Shown here one piece after another: positions 1 through 5,465 of a DNA stretch of 20,477 bases (position 1 is the stretch's first letter; the number at the start of each line of letters is the position of its first letter). This DNA comes from an uncultured Bacilli bacterium (GTDB taxonomy: Bacteria > Bacillota_I > Bacilli_A > RF39 > UBA660), in NCBI GenBank assembly GCA_947627145.1, contig CANQUW010000006.1, forward strand, positions 1 to 20,477. The letters are read 5' to 3'. A program made the translations under genes and the position numbers. A model generated the notes under the pieces. That model had not been told where the DNA came from. It ran no database searches and was given only the letters and a program-made list of their open reading frames with translations.

Positions 1-75
1 TACCGAACGGTACGTACGGTGGTGTGAGAGGGAAAAGTATTCAAGAATTATCTTGAAAAGTTTTCTCTACTCGAT
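1..75 (+). mobile_element. 3' end of a group II intron (domain V part and domain VI)
   Basis: The first 75 nt fold like the 3' terminus of a bacterial group II intron. Bases 1-12 form the distal domain V hairpin (TACC/GGTA around GAAC), 13-14 are the two-base bulge, and 15-20 (TACGGT) are the 3' strand of the proximal helix, whose 5' strand lies outside the window. Domain VI runs from about 26 to 72: GAG 26-28 pairs with CTC 70-72, AGG with TCT, GAAAA with TTTTC, and a distal TTCAAGA/TCTTGAA stem closes on ATTA. A single unpaired A at 69, seven bases from the intron end, is in the branch-point position. The end at GAT (75) follows the usual rule. The reverse transcriptase/maturase, if there is one, lies upstream of the window. 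Confidence 0.85.
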
Positions 76-76
76 T

Positions 77-105
77 TTGTAATCTATTATGTTTTATGTT
101 ATTAT
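77..105 (+). promoter_or_regulatory. possible promoter for the cytidylyltransferase gene
   Basis: TTGTAA at 77-82 and TATTAT at 100-105 are separated by 17 bp. They lie directly after the intron end and about 25 bp before the start codon. The match is moderate in AT-rich DNA. If real, it would let the gene be expressed independently of whatever the intron interrupted upstream. Confidence 0.35.
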
Positions 106-130
106 ATTGTTTTGAAAGAAGTTGATATTT

Positions 131-850
131 ATGAATTATGGAGTTATAGTTGCTGGTGGTACAGGAAGTCGTATTAAAAATATTGATGTACCTAAACAGT
201 ATTATGAAATAGATGGAATTGCTATTATTATTTATTCTATTAAGAAGATGATTGATACAAATAGTTTTGATTATATTTATATTGTTTCTTCTAAGGATTA
301 TATGGATTATAATTATAATCTTATTAATAAATTTATAGATAAGAAGTATTTAGATTCTATTAAAATTGTTGAAGGTGGTAAAGAACGTATTGATAGTATC
401 CATAATGCACTTGAAGAAATTAGTAAGAATAATATAAGTGATGATGATATAGTAGTAATTCATGATGCCGCTAGACCTTTTGTTAGTCGTGAAATATTAC
501 TTGAGAATATTCGTGGTGCTCGTGAAGTTGGAGCTGTTGTTACTGCTATTCCTACTAGTGATACTATAGTTGTTGTTGAAGATGGAAAGGTTGTTTCTGT
601 TCCTGTTAGAAATACAATTTATAGAGAGCAAACACCTACTAGTGCTAATTTAAAGAAACTAATAGAACTTGATAGAAGTCTTAGTGAAGAAGATAAAAGA
701 AATATTACAGGTAGTGCACAGATATTTACTATGAATAATATTCCTATACAAGTTGTTTTAGGAGATGATGAGAATTTTAAAATTACTACTTCTGAAGATT
801 TAGAGAGGGCAGAACAAAAAGTAAAAAAATTAAATACTAATATATTATAA
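131..850 (+). CDS. ispD: IspD/TarI family cytidylyltransferase (2-C-methyl-D-erythritol 4-phosphate or ribitol 5-phosphate cytidylyltransferase)
   Basis: A 239-aa cytoplasmic nucleotidyltransferase that transfers CMP from CTP to a sugar-alcohol phosphate. The N-terminal CTP-binding loop reads VAGGTGSR followed by PKQY, the middle has VVIHDAARPFV, and the C-terminal part has FKITTSEDL; all are family signatures. IspD acts in the MEP isoprenoid pathway, while TarI makes CDP-ribitol for wall teichoic acid. The stretch NIDVPKQ and the VPVRNTIYREQTPTS segment look slightly closer to TarI, so the substrate is not settled, and no neighbour decides it. I chose ATG 131, about 9 nt after GAAAGAAG; an in-frame TTG at 122 sits too close to that site. 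It is the first gene after the group II intron, and its 3' end reappears in pieces downstream. Confidence 0.82.
   Translation: MNYGVIVAGGTGSRIKNIDVPKQYYEIDGIAIIIYSIKKMIDTNSFDYIYIVSSKDYMDYNYNLINKFIDKKYLDSIKIVEGGKERIDSIHNALEEISKNNISDDDIVVIHDAARPFVSREILLENIRGAREVGAVVTAIPTSDTIVVVEDGKVVSVPVRNTIYREQTPTSANLKKLIELDRSLSEEDKRNITGSAQIFTMNNIPIQVVLGDDENFKITTSEDLERAEQKVKKLNTNIL
813..835. repeat. 23-bp direct repeat, copy 1 (inside the cytidylyltransferase 3' end)
   Basis: An A-rich 23-bp stretch within the last codons of the cytidylyltransferase gene is repeated exactly at 1886-1908, on the other side of the DUF3800/small-RNA segment. It overlaps a second repeat: TTAAATACTAAT at 830-841 recurs at 1825-1836. 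The sequence is low complexity, which weakens any argument from identity alone. Confidence 0.7.
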
Positions 851-868
851 ATTGTTTACTAAATTAAC

Positions 869-898
869 ATTTAGTTATATAATATTTAGTTATATAAT
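869..898. repeat. perfect tandem duplication of a 15-bp unit
   Basis: The unit ATTTAGTTATATAAT occurs at 869-883 and again immediately at 884-898 with no mismatch. It lies between the cytidylyltransferase gene and the DUF3800 gene. Two copies only, so this is probably a slippage duplication or the edge of an insertion, not an array. Confidence 0.9.
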
Positions 899-971
899 GG
901 ATATAAGTTGTGAAAATATTATAATGTTTCAAAAAATGTAAATAGAAATCGATATACAGGGAGAATAAAAA

Positions 972-1688
972 ATGAAAAATATAGTATATATAGTAATAGA
1001 TGAAAGTGGTGCTATTCATCAAAAAGAAAATGATTATTTTGTTATTGCTGGATACATTACAAAACAAATATATTCTGTGAAATCTGTTCATAAAAAGATA
1101 GAAAAATTTATAAAACAAGAATATCCTTATTTATCAAAGTATAAAGAATTAAAGGGATGCTACTTGAAATCATATCAAAAAATTGAGTTTTTAAATAATT
1201 TGTTTTCAATTCCAACTACTATACCAATAGCGATTGTAATTGATAAAAGGCATTTAATTAATAGAACGCAACATAATGAAAATATAAAATATAATTATTT
1301 TCTTCAAGTATTATTGAGTTATCTTTTACACAATTATACAAATTTGTTAATAGCGGATGAAATACAACTTATTTTGGATAATAGAAATGTTAGTGTTGGT
1401 TCTCTAAATTCATTAGAAGATTATTTAAACTCAGCTCTAGGATTGATTTACAATAAAAAATTCAAAGTGAAATATAAAAACTCTAGCGAACATAGAGAAG
1501 TGCAAATGGCAGATTTAGTATCAAATGTTATATTTGGTTATTATAATTTTAGATCACCACATTCTACATATAATTTAATACCAGCTATGAAAACAGCAAT
1601 CATTTCAAAGTTTCCATACAGATATTTTAAAGAACCTATAGTTAATGTAAAAAACAGAAATTCAAAAATGTCCGAAACGAAAAGTTGA
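972..1688 (+). CDS. DUF3800 domain protein
   Basis: A 238-aa protein with the DUF3800 hallmark at its N-terminus, an acidic IDESG motif (residues 9-13) on the first strand followed by FVIAGYI, and a late acidic residue in QMADLVSNVIFGYY (D181). From family knowledge, DUF3800 proteins adopt an RNase H-like fold and are frequent in mobile and accessory regions; their substrate is not established. The ATG follows AGGGAGAA with good spacing. Codon use is more A-ending (ATA, ACA, GCA, AAA) than in the flanking housekeeping genes, which favour T-ending codons, so I infer recent acquisition. It sits alone between a decayed repeat of the upstream gene's end and a small-RNA unit, and its stop codon lies inside the -35 box of that unit's promoter. 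A nuclease-like role is possible but unproven. Confidence 0.75.
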   Translation: MKNIVYIVIDESGAIHQKENDYFVIAGYITKQIYSVKSVHKKIEKFIKQEYPYLSKYKELKGCYLKSYQKIEFLNNLFSIPTTIPIAIVIDKRHLINRTQHNENIKYNYFLQVLLSYLLHNYTNLLIADEIQLILDNRNVSVGSLNSLEDYLNSALGLIYNKKFKVKYKNSSEHREVQMADLVSNVIFGYYNFRSPHSTYNLIPAMKTAIISKFPYRYFKEPIVNVKNRNSKMSETKS

Positions 1689-1714
1689 CAATATGTATTT
1701 TATTATGATATACT
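1685..1714 (+). promoter_or_regulatory. promoter of the small RNA candidate
   Basis: TTGACA at 1685-1690 and TATACT at 1709-1714 are separated by 18 bp, a near-consensus housekeeping promoter. It overlaps the DUF3800 stop codon and predicts a transcript start near 1721. Confidence 0.65.
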
Positions 1715-1720
1715 TGTTTT

Positions 1721-1823
1721 ACAAGACCTAGGTGTTGTCGGTTAAAAAATAAAACCTAATCGTATTTTTAAGTACGAGGCACCCTAGGCAAAAGAAAAGG
1801 GTTTTAACTCTTTTCTTTTTTTT
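1721..1823 (+). ncRNA. candidate small structured RNA, about 100 nt, with intrinsic terminator
   Basis: No open reading frame of note occupies this interval, yet it has its own promoter and a clear end. CCTAGGTG (1727-1734) pairs with 1780-1788 (CACCCTAGG, one bulged C), enclosing two hairpins: GGTT/AACC (1740-1743 with 1753-1756) and TCGTA/TACGA (1760-1764 with 1773-1777). It ends with an 11-bp terminator stem at 1791-1801 with 1808-1818, followed by a T run to 1823. An alternative 5' hairpin, ACAA-G-ACC with GGT-G-TTGT (1721-1738), competes with the closing stem. I do not recognise the family: it lacks the conserved blocks of SRP RNA, tmRNA, RNase P RNA or the common riboswitches known to me. 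It could also act as a stable 3' end for the DUF3800 message. Confidence 0.6.
1791..1823 (+). terminator. intrinsic terminator of the small RNA/DUF3800 unit
   Basis: AAAGAAAAGGG pairs with CTCTTTTCTTT (one G-T wobble) around a six-base loop and runs into eight or more T residues. This is a strong rho-independent terminator on the plus strand. Confidence 0.85.
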
Positions 1824-1885
1824 GTTAAATACTAATTTATGTTGATGATTACTATGATGAGAATATTTATTTGAAAAAATAGAAT

Positions 1886-1908
1886 AACAAAAAGTAAAAA
1901 AATTAAAT
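1886..1908. repeat. 23-bp direct repeat, copy 2
   Basis: Exact copy of 813-835. The bases just before it contain GATGAGAAT (near 1856-1864), which also occurs before copy 1. This is compatible with a decayed remnant of the cytidylyltransferase gene end, followed after about 50 bp by a strong terminator that may once have served that gene. Confidence 0.6.
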
Positions 1909-1956
1909 TTGTAAAAGTTTAAGTCAATTATATAAATTAATATAATAATTTTTATG

Positions 1957-1999
1957 AAAAAGATATTTTCTTATATGTGAAGATATCTTTTTATATTTT
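1957..1999 (+). terminator. strong intrinsic terminator
   Basis: A 14-bp stem (1957-1970 with 1979-1992, one T-G wobble) closes on an eight-base loop and is followed by a T-rich tail. No intact gene ends just before it. It either terminates read-through or is the original terminator of the upstream cytidylyltransferase gene. Confidence 0.8.
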
Positions 2000-2038
2000 T
2001 TAGTAAAATTTTGTTATAAATTTGTAAAAAGTGCTCAT

Positions 2039-2067
2039 TTGATTTTTGTTTTAATATTTAGTATAGT
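2039..2067 (+). promoter_or_regulatory. promoter of a structured leader or small RNA
   Basis: TTGATT at 2039-2044 and TATAGT at 2062-2067 with a 17-bp spacer predict a transcript starting near 2072-2075, exactly where a long stem begins. Confidence 0.5.
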
Positions 2068-2070
2068 GCT

Positions 2071-2165
2071 TAAATGAAGGGAGAACAATGGTCTAGTTCA
2101 TGTTTTAGTTCTTTCATTCATTTACTTTATACACACCCTTTTTTTCAATACATTGTTCTTCTTTC
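2071..2165 (+). ncRNA. RNA with two mutually exclusive long hairpins
   Basis: The segment 2071-2090 can pair with either of two downstream partners. In fold I, 2071-2086 pairs with 2108-2124 (16 bp, one bulged A, two G-T pairs). In fold II, 2076-2090 pairs with 2151-2165 (15 bp, two G-T pairs), enclosing a 60-nt loop with a seven-T run at about 2139-2145. Both cannot form at once. This is switch-like geometry, but no ligand-binding core that I recognise is present. The only gene downstream, at 2257, has its own promoter after this element. I see no open reading frame here. Confidence 0.45.
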
Positions 2166-2183
2166 AAATTTTTTAAAAATTAT

Positions 2184-2211
2184 TTGCAAAAATATATTTA
2201 TGTATTATAAT
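2184..2211 (+). promoter_or_regulatory. promoter of the small repeat protein gene
   Basis: TTGCAA at 2184-2189 and TATAAT at 2206-2211 are separated by 16 bp, about 45 bp upstream of the start codon. Confidence 0.55.
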
Positions 2212-2256
2212 ATAATTATGTTAGCTAGTGGTTAATATAAATTGGAGGTGTTTATA

Positions 2257-2586
2257 ATGAAAGAAAAATTTTATAATTATGGTAAAGATGTAAAATATAA
2301 GTTTGTTATTTCTAATATGTTAAAGAATAATTATAGTATTAATGAAATATGTAATATTACTGGATTATCTTTAGAGGATATTAATATGTATAAAAAAGAT
2401 TTAGATGATGTTATGTCTTTAGATGAACATAGAAAACTTAGATATGATATTTGTTATAGAGATGGTTATTATAAAAAAGAAAAGCAGATAGCTATTAATA
2501 TGTTAGAAGATAATTATGATATTGAGTTGATATCTAATATTACTGGGTTATCTATAAAAATACTTGAAGATATGAAAGAGTTTTGA
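2257..2586 (+). CDS. small protein with two helix-turn-helix-like repeats
   Basis: A 109-aa highly charged cytoplasmic protein with no signal peptide or membrane segment. It contains two copies of one motif: MLKNNYSINEICNITGLSLEDI near residues 23-44 and MLEDNYDIELISNITGLSIKIL near 82-103. The pattern ML..NY.I..I.NITGLS is the kind of short helix-turn-helix seen at the ends of PD-(D/E)XK transposase-like (Rpn) proteins and in resolvase-like tails, but no catalytic domain is attached. I infer nucleic-acid or protein binding; no function is assigned. ATG 2257 follows an ideal GGAGGTG; an in-frame TTG at 2242 lies on that site and is rejected. It has its own promoter and terminator, so it is monocistronic. 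Confidence 0.7.
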   Translation: MKEKFYNYGKDVKYKFVISNMLKNNYSINEICNITGLSLEDINMYKKDLDDVMSLDEHRKLRYDICYRDGYYKKEKQIAINMLEDNYDIELISNITGLSIKILEDMKEF

Positions 2587-2600
2587 AACTCTTTTTAATT
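2575..2600 (+). terminator. intrinsic terminator of the small repeat protein gene
   Basis: AAAGAGTT (2575-2582) and AACTCTTT (2587-2594) form an 8-bp stem with loop TTGA, followed by a T-rich tail. The stop codon at 2584-2586 lies in the loop and stem. Confidence 0.75.
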
Positions 2601-2607
2601 TTTTTAA

Positions 2608-2696
2608 AAAAAGTGTTGACAAAAATGTATGTTTTTAATATAATGTTAATAACAAACGAATTAGTTTGTAAAATTTATACTTTGTGTTATTAATAA
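2608..2696 (+). promoter_or_regulatory. promoter/operator of the NAD operon
   Basis: TTGACA (2616-2621) and TATAAT (2639-2644) with a 17-bp spacer form a consensus promoter. The -10 box runs straight into GTTAATAAC (2645-2653), and an inverted ACAAAC/GTTTGT pair sits at 2652-2657 and 2664-2669. A second motif, GTTATTAATAA, lies in the leader at 2686-2696, in opposite orientation to the first. The block 2608-2656 matches 12655-12703, upstream of the AAA ATPase gene, at 47 of 49 positions. The likely ligand-sensing repressor is the NrtR-like protein encoded at 10702. That assignment is inference from proximity and family role. Confidence 0.75.
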
Positions 2697-2723
2697 AAAG
2701 TTAAAAAGAAAGGAGCGTTTATT

Positions 2724-3317
2724 ATGAACAAAGTTAAAGATTTAAAAGTTTATGAAGGGATGTTAATAGTGGTTGATATGGTTAATGGATTTGTTAAAGA
2801 AGGTGCTTTAGCTGATGTTAAAATAGGAGATGTTGTACCTAGACAAATTGAGTTAATTAAGGAAGCACATGATAGAGGAGATTTAGTAGTGTTTATTAAA
2901 GATACTCATACTAAGGATTCTTTGGAACATAAACGTTTTGGAGGTGCTTTTCATTGTATTAAAGGAAGTGGTGAAGAAGAGGTAATTGATGAACTTAAAG
3001 AATATGAAAAACTTGATAATACAGTTTCAGTAGTTAAGAACTCTACAAGTTTTATGGAAGCACCTAAATTTAGAGAAATTATGGAAGAAGCTGTTAATAT
3101 TAAAGATATTGATGTAGTTGGATGTTGTACTGATATTTGTGTTGTTAATGGTACAATGGGGCTTGCTAATTACTTGGATGAGTGGAATCGTGATGTTAAT
3201 GTGCAAGTTCATACTGATGCTATCGCAACTTTTGCGGAGGATGCTAGAAAAAATTATGTTGATGCTTCACTATTACTTATGGAACAACAAGGTGTTCATT
3301 TAGTTAAAAAGAGATAA
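2724..3317 (+). CDS. pncA: nicotinamidase (isochorismatase family)
   Basis: A 197-aa cysteine hydrolase that deamidates nicotinamide to nicotinate, the entry step of the Preiss-Handler salvage pathway. The family triad is visible: D18 in VVDMVNGF, K105 in VVKNSTSF, and C139 in GCCTDICVVNG. D60 and H62 in KDTHT, with H77 in AFHCIKG, are the expected metal ligands. Length is normal for bacterial PncA. Other isochorismatase-family hydrolases share this fold, but position as first gene of an operon containing pncB, nadD and nadE makes nicotinamidase by far the best reading. Start ATG 2724 follows AGAAAGGAG. Confidence 0.93.
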   Translation: MNKVKDLKVYEGMLIVVDMVNGFVKEGALADVKIGDVVPRQIELIKEAHDRGDLVVFIKDTHTKDSLEHKRFGGAFHCIKGSGEEEVIDELKEYEKLDNTVSVVKNSTSFMEAPKFREIMEEAVNIKDIDVVGCCTDICVVNGTMGLANYLDEWNRDVNVQVHTDAIATFAEDARKNYVDASLLLMEQQGVHLVKKR

Positions 3318-3334
3318 TTATTTTTTTAAGGTTT

Positions 3335-3371
3335 GTTATTAATAAAATATAAATAAGAAAGGAATGATATT
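3335..3371 (+). promoter_or_regulatory. third copy of the GTTATTAATAAAA leader motif, before pncB
   Basis: GTTATTAATAAAAT at 3335-3348 is identical to the motif at 12731-12744 before the AAA gene and nearly so to 2686-2699 before pncA. The 20 nt ending in the ATG are identical to those before the AAA gene. No clear -35/-10 pair stands here, so this copy is either an internal operator or an RNA-level element in front of the ribosome-binding site. Confidence 0.55.
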
Positions 3372-4862
3372 ATGGAAAATAAAACTTTAATGACTGATTT
3401 TTATGAGCTTACTATGGCTCAAACATATTTTAATGAAGGAAGAGAAAAAGAAGAAGTATATTTTGATATATTTTTTAGAGAAAATCCTTTTAATGGAGGA
3501 TATACAATTAGTGGTGGATTAGATGAGACTATTAAGTATATTGAAAACTTTAAGTTTGGAGATGAAGAAATTGAATATTTAAGAAGTTTAAATACTTTTA
3601 CAGATGAATTTTTAGAATATCTTAGTGAATTAAAATTTAAAGGAGATATTTATGCTGTACCTGATGGAACTGTTGTATTTCCTAATGAACCAGTTTTAAC
3701 TGTAAAAGCTGATTTGGTTACTGCTCAAATATTAGAAACTGCTTTACTTGCTAATTTTAATCATGCTTCTTTAGTTACAACTGCTGCGAAAAGAATTACT
3801 GCTGCAGCAAGGAAAGGAGACAAACAGATTCCTGTTATGGAGTTTGGTGCTAGACGTGCTCGTGGTGTGGACTCTGCAATTGAAGCTAGTAAGAATGCAT
3901 ATATTGGAGGATGTAGTGGAACAAGTAATACTTATGCTGGTATGAAATATGGTATTCCAGTACTTGGTACTATGGCTCATTCGCTTGTTACAGAAAGTGA
4001 AGATGAGTATGAAGCATTTTTGAAATATGCTAAGAGTAATCCAAATAATTGTGTATTTTTGGTTGATACTTACGATACTCTTCGTAGTGGTATACCTAAT
4101 GCTATTAGAGTTGCAAATGAATATTTAAAACCTAATGGTTATAAGTTTAAAGGTATTAGAATTGATAGTGGAGATCTTGCTTATTTATCTAAAGCTGCAA
4201 GAGATATGTTAGATGAGGCAGGTTATAAGGACGCTACAATTTGTCTTTCTAATGGACTTTCAGAATATACAATTGATGATTTATTAAAACAAGGAGCTGT
4301 AATTGACTCAATTGGTGCAGGAGATAATATTGCGGCATCTAAAGAAAGAGTTGGTGGAGTGTATAAACTTGTTGCAGTAGAACGTGATGGAGTAGTAAGT
4401 CCTCGTATTAAGGTTAGTGAAGATACATTTAAGACTACTAATCCAGGATTTAAAAAAGTATATCGTTTCTATGATAAAGATAGTGGTTATGCTTTAGGTG
4501 ATGTTATTGCGATTGCTGGAGAAAAGATTTCTAATGATAAATTTACTTTAGTGCATCCGGTTGAAACTTGGAAGAAGACTACTCTTACGAATTATGATGT
4601 TAGAGAATTAAAAGAAGTAATATTTAAAGATGGAGAGTTAGTATATGATGAGCCTACTATTTTAGAAAAACAAAAATATTGTGAAGAAGAATATCAAACA
4701 TTATATCCAGAAGTAAGACGTATTAATAAACCTCATGAATATTATGTTGACTTAACAGATAAACTTAGAGAATTAAAAAGAGAGTTAATAGAAGAACATA
4801 GACAGAATGCATTAAAAATGGAAGGAAAAACAAAAATTAAGAGGAGAATATATAAATCATGA
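3372..4862 (+). CDS. pncB: nicotinate phosphoribosyltransferase
   Basis: A 496-aa cytoplasmic enzyme that joins nicotinate and PRPP to give nicotinate mononucleotide, with ATP hydrolysis. The N-terminus TDFYELTMAQTYF is the family signature. EFGARRARG (about 157-165), GTSNTYAG (183-190) and GTMAHS with the conserved histidine H203 build the active site, and RIDSGDLAYL is a further conserved block. Full family length. It takes nicotinate from PncA and feeds NadD. Its stop overlaps the next gene's ATG by 4 nt (ATGA), implying translational coupling. Upstream it carries the regulon leader motif. Confidence 0.96.
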   Translation: MENKTLMTDFYELTMAQTYFNEGREKEEVYFDIFFRENPFNGGYTISGGLDETIKYIENFKFGDEEIEYLRSLNTFTDEFLEYLSELKFKGDIYAVPDGTVVFPNEPVLTVKADLVTAQILETALLANFNHASLVTTAAKRITAAARKGDKQIPVMEFGARRARGVDSAIEASKNAYIGGCSGTSNTYAGMKYGIPVLGTMAHSLVTESEDEYEAFLKYAKSNPNNCVFLVDTYDTLRSGIPNAIRVANEYLKPNGYKFKGIRIDSGDLAYLSKAARDMLDEAGYKDATICLSNGLSEYTIDDLLKQGAVIDSIGAGDNIAASKERVGGVYKLVAVERDGVVSPRIKVSEDTFKTTNPGFKKVYRFYDKDSGYALGDVIAIAGEKISNDKFTLVHPVETWKKTTLTNYDVRELKEVIFKDGELVYDEPTILEKQKYCEEEYQTLYPEVRRINKPHEYYVDLTDKLRELKRELIEEHRQNALKMEGKTKIKRRIYKS

Positions 4863-5449
4863 GAAGAAAGAAACTTGATGAAATAAATTATTATATTAAT
4901 GAGTTTAAAACTATAAAGAAAGAATTGGTGGATGCTAAAGATAATTTTATAAATGTAGAAAAGTATAATTGTACTTTAAATAATGGTATAGTTATTCCAC
5001 GTGAAAAAATATTAAAAGGAAAAAGAGATGGAAGTGCATCTATTATACTTCCTGTTACAAAGGATAATGAGACACTTCTTGTTGTGCAATCTCGTGTATT
5101 TACAAAAAGTGGTGTAGGTGTTGAACTTCCTGCTGGTTATATTGATAAAGATGAAGAGCCAATTGATGCTGCAATGCGCGAATTAAGAGAAGAAACTGGT
5201 TTTATAACAGATGATATTATACATTTATCCTCTTATTATCAGGATCAAGGATGTAGTGCTGCATTTAATCATTCTTTTCTTGCCTGTAATTGTGAAAAAC
5301 GTGAAAATCAAAATTTAGATAATGATGAATTTATAAAATATTTTACTTGTTATTATGATGAGATGTTGGAACTGGAAAAGTTAGGTTATATTAATGATGC
5401 TAATTCGATAATTGCAATAGAAAAGTCTAAAAAGTATATTTTAAAATAA
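4859..5449 (+). CDS. Nudix hydrolase, probably ADP-ribose pyrophosphatase-like
   Basis: A 196-aa Nudix protein with a complete Nudix box from G93 to F115 (G, five residues, E99, seven residues, REL.EETGF), so it should be an active Mg-dependent diphosphatase. The preceding GVELPAGYI and the overall length fit the ADP-ribose pyrophosphatase subgroup (NudF-like), which converts ADP-ribose to AMP and ribose 5-phosphate. Substrate is inferred, and NADH or another dinucleotide is possible. It overlaps pncB by 4 nt and precedes nadE by 16 nt, which suggests recycling of NAD breakdown products. It is distinct from the regulator at 10702, which also has a Nudix fold but a broken box. Confidence 0.85.
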   Translation: MRRKKLDEINYYINEFKTIKKELVDAKDNFINVEKYNCTLNNGIVIPREKILKGKRDGSASIILPVTKDNETLLVVQSRVFTKSGVGVELPAGYIDKDEEPIDAAMRELREETGFITDDIIHLSSYYQDQGCSAAFNHSFLACNCEKRENQNLDNDEFIKYFTCYYDEMLELEKLGYINDANSIIAIEKSKKYILK

Positions 5450-5465
5450 TTTGGAGGTGTTTTTA

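Noticed and set aside
869..898. Tandem repeat considered as a CRISPR remnant
   Set aside because: Only two adjacent copies with no spacers, and no cas gene in the window.
864..1118. Minus-strand open frame opposite the start of the DUF3800 gene
   Set aside because: Low-complexity F/Y/I-rich translation, no ribosome-binding site, antisense to a gene with family motifs.
1721..1823. Small RNA considered as SRP RNA, tracrRNA or a type III antitoxin array
   Set aside because: No SRP apical motif, no CRISPR context, and no tandem repeated units; left as unassigned.
3118..3303. Plus-strand open frame inside pncA
   Set aside because: Shadow of pncA in another frame; pncA is full length with all catalytic residues.
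4859..5449. Nudix gene considered as part of a split NrtR regulator
   Set aside because: It is complete with an intact Nudix box and no winged-helix domain, and the real regulator lies at 10702.
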